This document shows positions 12,709 to 26,595 of a stretch of 64,000 nt of DNA, piece after piece. The stretch is taken from assembly GCA_003254905.1 (NCBI GenBank), contig QANU01011901.1:271193-335192 (forward strand), in the 5' to 3' direction. Positions within the stretch are counted from its first letter, which is position 1. The number at the start of each line of letters is the position of its first letter. Made by a program: the position numbers and the translations under genes. The notes beneath the pieces were generated by a model. That model was not told where the DNA came from. It ran no database searches and saw nothing but the letters and a program-made list of their open reading frames with translations. This stretch comes from Nissolia schottii. Its lineage: Eukaryota; Streptophyta; Magnoliopsida; Fabales; Fabaceae.

Positions 12709-15229
12709 AAAAAAAATCATTATATTTTTAGTTCAACACAATTTTTTTAAGTTACTATTTATCATTAGGCAAGGTGATATGTAAAACTTTGTGACCCTTC
12801 TCTCGCATGAACTGTCAAATGTAAATCTGCGTGAAGATAACGAATAGATTCTGTTGGAAAATAAAATTCTCTCACTCAAGTAGAAAAATGGATAGGATTA
12901 GGACATGCGATGTTAAATTGACATACTTTGGTCAGTCATGTAATTGACCTCATTTCCTTACTCAACGGTAAAAGTTAAACATATTACTAAGTCACAATAT
13001 AGGAACACATTGAATTTTCTCAAAAAATTTACGGACTAACTTTGTAATTTATTTATTTTTACATTTTAATGAACATATATAAAGTTGTGTTATATGTATA
13101 GCAATGTGTTGACCAGAATTTACGTAAGTATGAAACAGTAACTCGTCAGAAAAAATGAAAAATCCATAAGCAGATTACCTTTTTCTTTCCTTACCAAAAA
13201 AAAAATTACTTTTTCCTTTTTTTTTTTTTTGGTCTTTTCTCTTAGCATTTTCCCTTACCAACCGCGGAACTTTTGTATCTCTGTGTATGCTATGTGGAGT
13301 GCAGGAATGAGTGCGTAGTATGAAAATGTGTCACTCCATTTCCATTTTATTACTTTTTCAGTACCAGGAAAGGTCAAAAGTGGTATATTAAATAAAATAA
13401 TACTTTATTTTTTATGTGATGTGATGTTAATTTAAATTCTTTTATACGGTCCAGACCAAAAAACTTTATTAAGCCATCTGATTAAATATTATTATATTGT
13501 AAAAGATATCTAATTTTTATTTTATATATTTTATTATTCTTCTTTAAATAAATTGTCACCCAATAGAAAAATTATAACTATCTAATAATGTTTTTAAAAA
13601 TATCAGTATTTAGTATTTTCTTTATATTTTACCACACATAAATTAATTTTTTTTAAATAGATATATTTTTTGGTCAAACGCATAAGTGTCATTTAGTAAA
13701 AGTCAAACTTAGTCTATTTAATTTACCCCTTAACTTAGGATTAAGTAAGATGTTGCTTAATTGACACCACACATAAATTAGTTAATGTCTCAGGATGTGG
13801 TGTTCATGGAGAAAGGTCTACCAGTAAACATAAACGCTTTAACATAACCTGGATTATATTATGGATACAAGCAGTTAGTAATGGAATTTCACCCCAAATT
13901 CAAAGTACTAGGAGTAGTTAATAGATTCACACAAGTACTCATGACTCATCATCAATGGGCTCAACAAAATTAAAAATTAATAATGGTTTGTGTCTAGCCA
14001 AGGACAGTGGCATGTGAAAGCTACGGATGTTAATGTGGGTCTGACTGAGCAATATAGGTCGAGAGAAAACTTGGAAAGATGGGTGTTCAAATTAAGATGA
14101 CACAACATCCACTAAGATAAAATCATAAAATCCTACAAAGAATTTAAATTTCTGAGTTCCACTCTCAATTGGTAAGGAAAGGATTTAAGTGCTGGGATGT
14201 GGGGGAAGCCCACCACAATGCTATATGGATGGATGGACCATCTCTTTTGTCACCATTCTCCCCAAGAAAAATGAAACTGATAGAGAGGGAAAAATATATT
14301 CTAAGCACCCATGCCAAAACGTGTATTTATAATTATGAAACTTAGGATTCACAAATGGCTTTAAAGTTTTTTTATATTTTAAATTTTCTGGATTTGGTTC
14401 GTTATTTATTTACCTGGGTGAGAGGTGTATTATTTGAGTCTTTGGTGGAGAATGGTTTAATTCTACTTATATTCATGCAACATCAATCAATACTCAAATA
14501 ATTTGTTATCATTATAAATTGTGACGGAGAAATAAGTGAGTAGAGTCTATTGTCATCTCTTTCTCGCTATTAAAATTGAATGTCACTTATTTATTTGTTA
14601 TGTATATAATTATAACATGTTTTTTTAAGATACAAATATCATATATTTTTTAGAATAACTAATTGTGCATCAAAAATATATTACAAAGTAAGGACACGTC
14701 CTAAAAAGTTCTTTTTTTTAGGTTAGGATGTGTCTCTATCTCTTTCAATACTTATAAATATGCTTACCTATGACTCACCAATGAAAAAACTCAAAAACCA
14801 AATCCAAATTATGATAATACAAAAATGAAAATTTGACTAAATAAACTAACCCATTATGGCGGTGGGACTGAGAGGTTGGGGGCGGAGGTACGGCGGTGGT
14901 GGGATGGAAATAGAATGGGGGTGGGGCTGTGGTGGGATGAGGGTGGGGTTGTTCAATTACTTTTGTTGAAGGTGTACCTTTAACATTTAACATATGATTC
15001 AATTATTATCTTTTTCTTTTGGACCGTTGGATTGTAAAAAATTTAATGCGTAATTATTGTTATTTTTCTCTAAGAGTATATGTGGTTTAGTTTTTTAAAT
15101 GTGAGGGATCGTGGGATGAATTTTATTTTTAAGGACTAATTTGTTTGATAAAAAAAATGTTAGGGACTAAATTAGGATTTATTAAAAAAATGTAATTTTA
15201 CATAAGATGTTTATTAAAAAAAATAAACT
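12709..15229. other. Intergenic AT-rich DNA
   Basis: No gene recognised. A GC-rich, Pro/His-coding patch at about 14855-14955 (minus) has no family match. The phrases 'aggactaatttg' and 'agggactaaatt' near 15120-15175 resemble the 'ttttagtccct' repeats seen at 38.46 kb. Confidence 0.4.
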
Positions 15230-15600
15230 TATTTTAAGTTGAGTGAAACTCAAACCCAAGACCTGTGCTATTCACAACAATGTTATATCCACTAGACTGG
15301 CATTACTTTTTGCAATATTTTATGCAATCATATTTATTAATATAATTTTATTGTTTAATTTTTCATTTTAAATAAACTCTAATCTAAAGAGTCCCTATGA
15401 CTCTCCCACACTCACCCTCTCATCTTATCTGAATAATATGTGAGAGTTTTGCTAGCATTTTCTTTTTTATTTTTTGTTGGTCAAATGTCATATATCAGTG
15501 ATAGACCACAAGTCTGATAAAAAAAATACACAAGCAGATCTGATATATGACATTTTACTAATAAAAAACAAAAAAGAAAATACTCTGCTAGAAAACAAAA
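15230..15600. mobile_element. Fold-back element, asymmetric copy
   Basis: About 280 bp (15230-15510) matches the left arm of the element at 58571-58822, including cttttgcaatattttatgcaatcatatttattaa and the tgtcatatatcag end. The inner part is then repeated in inverted orientation at about 15538-15598 (tctgatatatgacatttta... ctctgctag), giving a hairpin with about 60-bp arms. It is a shortened relative of the 58.6-kb element. No coding capacity. Confidence 0.7.
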
Positions 15601-16461
15601 ATCAATTAAACTACATAGTGATCTAAAGTTGTTTTGGCACATGACCACAAGATCTAATTATCCAGGGTATATAATTCTAAGAATCTGTCCTTCCGAATCC
15701 TAGAGTGACATTTGATCAATTGATTCACAGTTCCTAATGGGATTAGTAGAAGAGGAGGAAAACGAGAGGTAAAAAGAGATGAAATCCTTAACTAAAACCT
15801 CGTTAATCTCTTGGTCACTTAATAACAGGATATATATCGCTTGAGTTACAACGTATCAGCCGACATATAACATTTCATGCCCCGAAATTTCGGTATGGAT
15901 TGATCCTCTAGTACTCTTTTAACAAAAAGTTAGTATAAGATGCTTATTGGTTTTGGCCCCTTTCTCCCTCCCTTTAATTGCAAGCCAGCAGGTCCATTCC
16001 AATATTTCAGTATTATTGCATTAAATGTAGGTTCCAATCAAACGTTTGTACATTGTCCTGTGAGGGGAATAAGAAACGTTTAGCTGAGGGTTCCTCACAT
16101 ACCCATAATTCCCACCCACCAAAGTCTCCTCCAAGAAGATTTTTTTTTTGAAGTTGTATTTGGTATGAGAATACTTTAGAAAAATAGAGACATAAAAATA
16201 AAGATAAAGAATTTTTTGTCTTTCTAAATTTTGATTTTTTATTTTTTTAGACAAAAATTTTGTCCCTTTTCTCATAATTTTAGTGAGATAAAAAAATATA
16301 AAAAAAGTTCATCTCTATGTCTATGTCTCCCTCTCTGGTCCATGGTACTAAAAGTAAAGTAATAGGAAGAAGGTGATTGCATTGTAAATGGGGTTTGCAT
16401 AAAAAGCACAACATAATATAGTAGCCAAGCCAAAGCAATGGAGAATCCAAGTATAACAGTT

Positions 16462-16495
<34 letters not shown>

Positions 16496-17818
16496 ACAAA
16501 TATGGTCCCCAAAACAGACCAAATGGTTGGCACTCCTCATGTGATTGGTATGGACAAACTACACTCCCCTCTTTCCTCACGTGGGCCCAACTTTTTCTCC
16601 TAACAAGCTTTTTCTTTCCTTGAGAAATGTTTGACATACTTATTTTATGTAATACGTTGCGGCGACTCACTCACATTGTCTAAAATTGAATGAGGTATAA
16701 ATTTAATTTTAATATAAGTTGATGTAGTGTCTAAGAAAGAATGGATACAAATATCACGTATTCTTTCTCTTTCCCTTTCATTTTCATTTCTTTGTGTCCT
16801 TAAATAAACCAAAAGCTAGTCCATACGTGTCTGCTGAATACCGCTTGTGGTCAAACTAAGTTAGTTCTGAGTTTGTTTTTTGGGTTTGAAAGAATCCAAA
16901 CCATGATTTGAAGTATATAATTTGAGTTTCAACTCATTTTAATATTCTTAACAAGATTATTCTCAATTATATTTTAACATAACTTTTAGCCTTGAACTAT
17001 ATTATATCTTGAGCTCAAGTGAATAAAAGTTGATTTCCTGTTTTATTCAAGCCATAATTTAGTTATTATAAACAGTGTGAAAATGAATATTTTCATATTA
17101 ATTTTTCACACATATAATTTCACCATTACTTTTTTTATGTCACATATAATATATAAGTCACATCTTTTAAATTAATGATATAAATTATACAAGATAAAGT
17201 CATACAAAAAATTAACATAAAATATTCATGTACAAACGGAACACAACCTATAAAAAAGGTGCTTTAATTTCCCCTGTTATGAGGATTTTTTCATAGCCGT
17301 TGAATATATACTTTTTCCCCAGCAGGATCAACATATGTTCCATTTCAATTTGATTGTCTAAAGCAGAAAAGGTAAATCTTACTAGTAATGATTCATGCAC
17401 AATGACAGATTCTTTGCACAAAGATGGGAATTAAAAGGTGAATTTACCAAAGGTTATTAAAAAAAAAAACTTTACAAAATTGTCTTGGAATAATTGTACG
17501 ATAAAAACATTTTCTCAAATTTCAGAGTCCTATAGAAGAATTTCATCACTTTCAATCTCAACCTCCAAAAGTGACCCCTGCCAACTTTGAAAACGTGAAA
17601 AATCTGCATCCCACGGAGAAGTGGATACATCATCAGAGAGACAGATCATATCTCTACACATTTTGAAGAATCAAACCATGTCCATATTCATGTGTATATA
17701 ATATATATCAACCATATCTAATTTTAACACATGGAAGTATATATGATCTTAAAATTAATGGCATAGAAAATAATGTTTCTTTTAATTCTTTAACAAACAC
17801 ACAGGAGAGTACTGTATA

Positions 17819-17862
<44 letters not shown>

Positions 17863-19759
17863 GCGTGTGCGCGTGCATACCTTCTATCTCAAGTTTAAGA
17901 TTACAAAAGAAAACTTTTTAAGCTTTGTTTGATATTCTGATTCCACGTGTGAATTGAATTGATTCATGTTTTATTTGATATGTTTTATGCGGCATCAAAG
18001 TTTCATGTTTAGAGTCACCCAAAAAATGAAAAAAATAAAATGTTTATTCAAAGTCAAACAATTTCCTTTAATTGATTTTGTGCATGTTTAGTAGCCGCTT
18101 ATTTCTTAAACATAATCATTTATTTTTAAAATTATTTCAGAAAACTTTTAATTATAAGCCATTTTACGTTCTAATTAAATTAGTCCAAACACGTACTTAA
18201 TGGAAGGGTAACTAGAATTCCTGTGGTCAAAGATCAGATTGTGAATGTGAACCTCTTAAGATGCCTTTTGAATTTTCTCGGTGCTATGTTCGCGTTAAGA
18301 GAGCAAGATGTAGTCTCACTAGTTAAACTTTCAATCGTCCTACAAAACATCAATAAATAAAAGAATTGTTATCTTGTAGTAACAAAATATAAAATCATCG
18401 TAGATGCTACTATTGAGTTAATAAAATACTACTCCTTCCGTTTAGATGTCACATTTTATCTAATTTTTTTTAAAATTAATTGTCATTTTTCAATTATACC
18501 ATTATTTATTGTGAATTTTCTACTATTATATTAATTATATAATAATTTTTTATAATAATCCATCCCATTAATTGAATGATAATTTAATCTAAACACTTGA
18601 TGTTTTCTTTAAGTATGTGCAAATTAATTTATTTAAAATTTTTACTAACAAGTATTCATAATGTTTTTTTTATAGAAAACATAAGCTTTTTAAAATTTCA
18701 ATGCAATGAAGGTGTAATATATATTTTGCATAAATATCAAACTTTTTTTATAATTTTTTAACAAGTGCCCTTAATAATTTTTTTTAATTTGTGTGTATTT
18801 TTTAAAGAAAATAATAGATTAGGACTTTATACACGTTGACCCTATAAATTAGAGGGTTATTAATTGTTTTGTTTAACATATCGTCATTCTCGTATCCTCA
18901 TTCTCATTGTTTGGGAATCTGAACTAGAATTGGACGATATTCAACATTTTTTCCCCTTCCATTAGAAGAGCAAATTTATAAGATTCCAAAAACGTGAATC
19001 ACATTTCAAATTCTAATTAGAGAAGTATTCACGTTTAATATCTGATTGCGCTTCACATAAGAGTATCTCTAATAAAAAATACATGTATGAAACAAAATAA
19101 TAATAATAATAATCGAGAGTTATTTTTTTTTTTAAATAATAATAATATACATGCAGGATCTCAGTAAACATTTTGAGAGTCAAATTAGATGTGGAAAGAA
19201 GTGTCACTTTTAATTTTAGGCACTTGTTGAACATGAATAGATAAATATTGACAATATGCAAGCGTGTGTCAGCAGTTGTCTAAAAGCTGCTGTTCATTTC
19301 TATTTTTTTTAATTAATTTGTGAAAAAAAATAGAAAACTATATTTAATAATTTTAATATAATCATACTTATAAATGTTTAGATTCCACTAATAAATATGA
19401 CTATTTTAAAATTGTCAAATATGATTAACACGATAACATTTTTTTTATTATAATCAATGAGACTAAAGTGCCTATTTGACACCATAACATTGCACTTTAC
19501 AATGCAATCTACTCACTCAATTAGATTAGGATCATTTTGCTGGCATTATAAATTCTCATAGCATGTAATGTAAGTGTTCTTAATTGTAATGTATTAATAG
19601 TATAAATGTATAATTATCATTCAATCAAATTTGATCATATTTTGGTTCTCACATAAACTACTTCAAAATTTTTGCAAATCAAATAATTTAATTGTGTAAT
19701 GGTCTAAAAATATTTACAATGCCAATCTACGGCCATTAAACTCATAAATTTAAGAGTTT
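15601..19759. other. Intergenic AT-rich DNA with microsatellites
   Basis: No gene recognised on either strand. Holds (AT)n at 16465-16493 and 17821-17859. A 'ctactccttccgttt' string at 18429 looks like one terminus of a Stowaway-type MITE, but no second end is visible. Confidence 0.4.
17821..17879. repeat. (AT)n followed by alternating CACGCGTGTGCGCG: about 59-bp purine-pyrimidine tract
   Basis: Every step alternates purine and pyrimidine: an (AT) run of about 39 bp passes into acacgcgtgtgcgcgtgcatac. Such a tract can form cruciform or left-handed DNA under supercoiling. Confidence 0.85.
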
Positions 19760-21835
19760 TGCTACATGTACAACCATTGATACATCATGCATACACCTAT
19801 ATTAATATACGGTGGGCTATACAAAATAACCACTCACTTCACTCACACTTTCACTTTCACTTACTCGCGTGTCAAACACACACGTATCGCAACCTTCCTA
19901 CTTGCACTTTCTTGTCTCAAAAAAAAGGATTGAAAAACAAAATCGTTTTGTTTTCTCTCTTCACTCTCGTCACTCTAGTCTCTCGTCTCTCTTTGCGATC
20001 TTTACTCTCATCTCTTTTCTGCTAACTCATCGTGCTCTCTGCACAGAGATTTACCAAACCCAATTGAATATCACACAAGAAAACAAACACTGGTGAGTAC
20101 ATCAAACTGAGTTCGTTGTTTAGGGTTTGTTCAACGATCTTTGTTTTTCGAGAAAGTTAGTGAGTCATTTGTGTACAGATATGTATAATGTTTGTGCAAT
20201 GTGCATGCTAAAGTTTGTGCACCGTGTGTATGAGTTGCTTGCATCCCACGTTATTTATATTTTGACTTCTTATCTTTAAAGTTTTTGCATCTGTAGTGTA
20301 CTGTAGTATTGGTATTAGGGTTTGTTTGTCAATTTACTACCCGTCCACCTTTCTTCGGGTTTTATTCGAGTTCATGTGGTTTAAAGAACGATTTATCAAC
20401 AATCTTCATTTTTCAAGAAAGTTGGCGAGTCATTTGTGTATGGATATGTATAATGTTTGTGCCCTATGTATGCTAAAGTTTGTGCACTTTGTGTATTAGT
20501 TGCTTGCATCCCACATTTGGACTATTCTGACTTCTTATCTCTAAAGTTTGTGCATCTTTGTTGTAATGTTTGTGCATCTGTCATGTAATGTTTGTGCACT
20601 CTTGCTTGTGTTGTTTGGGTTTATGGTCACTCATTTTTTGTTAAAAGCTTTTGAATTAAATTCGTGATGTTAATTATTCATTGCTATAGAAATGGCTCCT
20701 CTACGATCACTCAAAAGGACAGTTGTTGCTAAGGACGCTGGCAAAAAGGCTTCACACAAGCCAACACCGGTGCAAACTTTGGCATTAATAGATAGCACCC
20801 GCGATGAAATGGAGAGCAGAAAGGTATGCACAAACTAAGCTTTATCCATCTAATCCATTTAAGTATGTGTAATTGTCTTGACACCATATATTGTTTTAAT
20901 TTGCGCAGTGCAAAATTGATGGAGAGAATGGAGACAAGTTAAATATGGACAAAGAAGCACAATGTTCGGATGTTACTGGATTGAAGCCAGATGAGTTGGA
21001 ACAAACTTGTGACATGGATGTGGATTTGGATGTAACGAAGAGACGTGCCCACCTAATGAAATAATGGAAGAAGTACATACTGAAGTTGATGTAACCTCAG
21101 ATAATGCTGAGATGAATCTCATGGAATAAAAGAAAGATTCATCTGAATCTTCTCATGACTTGGTTAATGAGCAAGTTTCCACTGCTCAATTACCATCACA
21201 GTTTTGAAAGATGTGCAAAGATATGTTGTTGACATCAATGCTGTCAATGCAGAATTGTTTGTGGGAAAAGCTTGTTTGGATGCCAAATGAGCCTACAAGG
21301 GTAGTCCCAGCTGAGGAGTCATCTGGCTCGGATATCGAAGAGGTGTCGGGTCTAGACAAAGTTCCCCCTGGTAGAGATGGAAGGGAAGGCTCCAATTGAG
21401 TCAGTACATGGATGTCAGCACAATAGAGCTCCTTGGGGAAGGAGGAAAACGGGGGAAAAGGAGTCAGAAGCATTAGGGGGTAAGGGAAACATGTAATAAT
21501 TTTGTAACCAATTGTTTTTTAAAGAATGTTGCTCTGTATATATTTTGTACATAAATACTAATCAACCCAATTGATTTTAAATGTTCGAAAAGTTATAGCT
21601 TCTGTTACATCAATCATGTGTTCATTTCATTAAATGATCTAAGATCTTGTCTCATTCGTAATTGTTTGTAAAACATAATAGTAAAAAACACAGAAAATTG
21701 CCTGGGAATGCGTGATATTCTAAATGAGGAAAGTCTACTGTAACCCGTATAACTGTCATTGATTATGTATAATTTGGTGGTATATGTACGGGTGTATGTG
21801 TTTAGGATGTACACAAAACATTTATGTAAGTTTAA
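19760..21835. mobile_element. Non-autonomous inverted-ended element A (about 2.1 kb) with internal duplication
   Basis: The left end (acatgtacaacc...catacacctatattaatatacg) corresponds to the reverse complement of the right end at about 21762-21823 (gtacatcctaaacacatacacccgtacatata). The same termini occur in element B. Inside are a pyrimidine-rich leader (ctctcgtctctc, 19945-20040), an imperfect tandem duplication of about 266 bp (20131-20396 and 20397 onward), repeated 'aatgtttgtgca' phrases, and a small two-exon reading frame. No transposase domain is present, so it would depend on a helper. The superfamily is not determined. Confidence 0.55.
20692..21064 (+). pseudogene. Two-exon reading frame inside element A, unknown product
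   Basis: Exons 20692-20823 and 20909-21064 have good GT-AG borders and encode 95 residues starting MAPLRSLKRTVVAKDAGKK, Lys-rich then acidic. Codon-like sequence continues past the stop (about 21065-21480) with further stops and frame changes, so the original protein was longer. I do not recognise the family. The polypyrimidine leader upstream and the position inside inverted ends suggest a captured or element-borne gene. Confidence 0.4.
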
Positions 21836-23182
21836 TATCTTTTTGTGAATAACTTTATTTGCAACATGGAAATTACATTATCAGGGTAATCTCATACTAC
21901 ATTACAAATTAAGGATCAATAATTCAAACGGAAAGTCTCTAATTAAGCATTGAAAATGCATCTTGTGGTTGGCTTGTTCAATGAATCTAGTACGAGTATT
22001 ATTTTATACGCGTTGTTTGATTCGATGTCATGCTGTTCAATTAATTAATTAACATTTTAGAAGTATGCAACAGAACAAAAAGAAATTCGCCGATATGCTA
22101 CGATAGCTATAAGAAATAATAATTTATCAAATGACACAAAAATACTGAAAAAGTGTTTATTATATGAGAAATTCTACGTGACAATAAAAATATACAATTA
22201 TATATGAACAACATATAAAATATAATAAGAAAATAAAATTATTGTATAATACAATAAGTATGTAAGGTCTATATATAATTAAAAGTTATTATATTTTATA
22301 CCTTATTCATATTTTATGGTCTACTTTTATTATTTATGTACCATAGCCCTTATTATATTGCTTTTGAAGTGGCCTGCACCACTAGCTCCAATTGATGTAT
22401 GAGTAAATAATTTGGTAATGTTCATAAAAGAAAAAATTGGTAATGACTTTTGACTTGTAAGGATATTTCCTTTAAAAATTTAGAGTTGATGCTTAAAATA
22501 TCTTTCCAATAGTCAGCTTAAATATTAATCCTTTTAATTCAGGATACATAATAACATGGGTTATAATTTACACAACTTTCAAGAACTTATGCAAATGAGA
22601 TTTAACCACGTCAATAAGAAATAATCATTATAAAAAATTGAAACTACCACGCAATAGCACTCCATAATGTAAGCAATTGTGTAGCGTCGATGGAAGGACT
22701 TAACGTGATCATGTAGGTTGTATCTAGTACTACAAAATTCTCACTTTAATTTGTTCCCTTTCAGTTGTAACTTGTTATTTAAAATTTGTTCAAAATTATT
22801 TGTAATTTGATTAGATTAAAAAGTAATTCTTTTGTTTTGTTTTAATTGTTTGTTTTTTATTTTTTAGAGTTTTAAAATATTTGTCAATTTATAATATTTA
22901 GGTGTAATTATTTTTTTTTCATTCATACCCTTAATTATAGTGGAACATTTATTAGTATTATTGATTTGAAGAGAGTAATACTTATTCTGAAAATATAAAT
23001 TTATTTTTTTATATAAGGATAATTTTGCCAATTCATACTATTTTATGCATTTACTAAATTTTTTTTGTTACTTTAATATATAGTGTTTGATTTTGAACTA
23101 AAACGGAACACATAAAATATTAGATATCTATTTTCAATTATATCCATATATCTCTAATTCTTCCATAACATTTAATGGTAAT
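21836..23182. other. Intergenic AT-rich DNA
   Basis: Nothing recognisable as coding or structural RNA. Confidence 0.4.
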
Positions 23183-23562
23183 TTCTTAGCTACCCCATGG
23201 GGTAAATACCCCATGGTACTTAATTTATCCATTTTTTAAAATAATTTTTATAATTAAATTTATTAATTTTTGTTATCATTTTATGATATAATATGGCATA
23301 TTAATAGATTATATGATCTAATATGACAAATTAATATTTTTTAATATAATATGTGTTAAGAGGTGCATCATAGCTCAAATGGTTCGCAAATCTCTAAACC
23401 TCATATAAGTTGGATCTTCAATTATTTGACTAATGAAAAATTTATTATAATTATATAAAACATAACATAATAACAAAAATTGATAAATTTAGTTGTAAAA
23501 ATTATTATAAATAAATAAATTATGTACCATAAGATATTTATCCCATAAAGTAGTGATTTAAA
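23183..23562. mobile_element. MITE-like element with about 45-bp inverted ends and a tRNA-like A box inside
   Basis: The left end (ctaccccatggggtaaataccccatggtacttaatttat) pairs with the right end near 23518-23560 (reverse complement cactactttatgggataaatatcttatggtacataattta). At 23371 the text tagctcaaatggttcg fits a pol III A box; about 40 bp on, ggatcttcaat is a weak B-box candidate. No protein coding. Confidence 0.5.
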
Positions 23563-25374
23563 CCGTTTTTGATAAAAACAAGTTTAAAACATAAAATGCA
23601 AGATGATTGAGATGAGATTTTGGGTTTGTAAGCTTACTTTGGGAATAAAGGAAGGAAAATGGATGAATGGAAGTGACAAGGGGGTCTATGAGGGTTGGAT
23701 TGTGAGAGGTGAATGACCTTGCCTCCCAATCCAAGCCCTTGTGTTGGTGATTTTGCTTATGGAGCATGAGAACGAAGTGATTTTTGTGGATGCCCTCTGA
23801 TGCGGGGGAGGACGTATTTTCTGGTTGTTGTAGCTATAGTGGCTATGGTGTCTCTCTTCTCTCTGGTTTTTGCTCTCTCTTTCTGGTGAGTTCTTGTCCT
23901 TCCTTTTCTCTTCGTTTTTCTTACTTAAATCCTCTCCTTTTTCCCTCCATCCTCTCTTTTCTCAGATTCCCTGCTGGGGCGTCACTTTCAAGGGCTGCTG
24001 GTCAAGGCCCTGGCTATTTGGGTCCTTGTGCCTGTAGCCCCAACCAGCTTATGTCCCTTTCATTCCTGCCCAATGCTCCCCTCTTTCACCCAAATCCTAG
24101 TACAAACAAATTCTCCTTCTGTCCCCTTCCCTTAAGCCATTAGAAAAGCCCCCAAAACATGTAAAAAGTGCTGCCCACTTTGCTTACTCCCTCAACAAGT
24201 TATCAAAGGGTGTCTCGGAGACCCTCAAACCTGAATGGGGCTTCTGCTGCTGCTGTTACTAGCTCATATGTGAGAGCGTATTTTTCATTTGGTTCTCAAG
24301 GCTCCACAGCTGACCAAAAGGTCTTGGAAGGATTCCATGACATCTTTGGGATGTTGGGCAGGGTCTAAAGCCCTCCAATCCATTACGCCTCATAGTTCCC
24401 CTTTTTGTTCGATTATAGATATGCTAATGGCATATTTCTTGGCATCACCCTATGCCAAGCCCTTTGTTATCTATAATGGAGACAAGTATTTGTGTGTCTA
24501 ATTTTCCTAATGCTATTCTTAATGCATGTATTACAAAAGGGTCTATATCAAGTAGCTAAGAAAGCACCATATTTAATAACTATAACACTAATTATTTAGA
24601 ATTAATTTAGTCTACACACTATACTTATTATATTTTAGTGTTGATTAAATAATTTTTTAATGTGTGTGTTTTTTTAAATATAAAAAAAAATAGATAGAAA
24701 GAGTAAATGACACGAGAGAAAAGAAAAGTTGCATGAGTACATAGTTTGGGACCAAACTAATGACGCAAATATAATTAACTATGAACGGCTTTGTCATGTA
24801 ACAAAACTTAGCATAAACTGAGAGACTTTGTTCTGCAACTTTAGAAGATAAAGCATTAATTATTAATTTTCCTTTCAACAAGTGTGGTTTCTGGTATTCG
24901 ACCTTATGTCCTCAATCGCTTTTTCGCTTCTGTCTAGAATCGTTATACTATCTGACCCAAAGTCATAGTTACAATGAAGGCCCAACATATTGAAGCCTCA
25001 AGGCCTAAAGATCTAAAGTTGTCCAAATCTAATACAATATTGTGCTTTATGAGCCCATTTTAGAAGGATCCAAGCTTGCATGGCTAAAAATAAATAATAC
25101 GTAGACCAAAATATAATTAAAAACACGAAAAAAAAAATTGAAAACGAATCCCGAAAAAAGAAAAGAAAAAATATGCCCTATTCTAATCTTGGATTCATTG
25201 CTAGCACAGACAGAAAACAAAAAACCAAAAAATTCATTGCTAGAAAGGAAATAGAAAAATACCAACCGCGTTATATACTCGTAAGTGGAATATTTGAAAA
25301 TTAGTTTTGATACCCTGCCAATTTAAAATTTATATGATAATTTAATAGCGTGTTTGCATATTAATAAATAGATA
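23563..25374. other. Intergenic; contains a less AT-rich block of unknown origin (23.62-24.50 kb)
   Basis: The block at 23620-24500 has balanced base composition and several open frames on both strands, but none gives a known domain. It may be an inserted or captured gene fragment. The remainder is AT-rich with no features. Confidence 0.35.
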
Positions 25375-26595
25375 TGTTACATGTACATCCTAAAATCATA
25401 CACCATACATACACCCGTATTAAAATACGCTGGACCCCTCAAATAACTGTACCATCCACTTTCTCTCTCACCACACGCGCGTGAACTCACGCACATCACA
25501 AAACCTTCCCGCTTCCACTTCCTTCTGTTTTCTCTCTTCTCTCTCATTGCTCTCATCTCTCGTCACTATTATCCTTCGTTCTTTATTCACTCTCGCCATT
25601 GTCATCTCTCGTCGCTCTCTTCACTCTCGTACCCATATAAAAGATTGTGCACTCAAATCACATATATCAGATTCGGCAAAATACTTAACTGTAGGGTAAG
25701 TTTTATGCAAATCTATAAAGTTGTGTGCATGTTTTTGAAGTCTTGTGCATGTGAACTAATTTTTATAAAGTATGTCCACTAAAAATGTATAAAGACTGTG
25801 AACTTATTTATGTTTAAGTAAAATCACAGTGTTGTAAACAAGTGCGTAATGTTTGTGCATAAGGTCATATAATGTTTGTGCACATCGTCATATAATGTTT
25901 GTGCACTAAAATATGATATCATATTCTGCAAAAATACTTAACTATGCATTAACTAATATGCATATATGTAAAGTTTATACATTAGAATGTATAAAAGTGT
26001 GTGCACATGTATGTGAACTAATTTTTATAAAGTTTGTCCACTAAAAATGTATAAAGATTGTTAACTTATTTATGTTTGAGTAAAATCGCAGTGTTGTAAA
26101 CAAGTGCTTAATGTTTGTACACAATGTCATATAATGTTTGTGCACATCGTTATATATTGTTTGTGCACTAAAATCTGATATCATATTCTGCAAGATTACT
26201 TTGTGCACTCCAATCAAATATCATATTCTGTAACATACATTCTTACCACCATTATTAAAGGTAGATCTCATCTATTTTAAAAGAAAATCAACCTTTTATC
26301 ATCTTAATTCTATTTTAATCAACTTTCACATGATAAGAGAATGAAGATGAGGGGGATGAGAAGAATGGCGATGATGAGTGGATGAGAGAATGACGAGGAT
26401 GACGATGATAAATATAACAGAGCAAGGAAGAGAGGATGAAGACGATGCGTGAAAACGATGACGAGAACGAGTTCAGGATTGAGACGCGTTGTATATAATT
26501 TTAGAAACTGTACGCTATACGTATAATAATCATTAATTACGTATAAATAAATAGTGTATGTATGAGTGTATAATTCTGTGGTATATACAGAGCAT
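25375..26595. mobile_element. Non-autonomous inverted-ended element B, relative of element A
   Basis: The left end (atgtacatcctaaaatcatacaccatacatacacccgtattaaaatacg) resembles both ends of element A, and its own right end near 26520-26590 in reverse complement (aattatacactcatacatacactatttatttatacg). Inside are a pyrimidine-rich leader (25500-25630), a tandem duplication with about 270-bp period (25758 onward and 26027 onward) and many 'aatgtttgtgca' phrases. No transposase. Confidence 0.55.
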
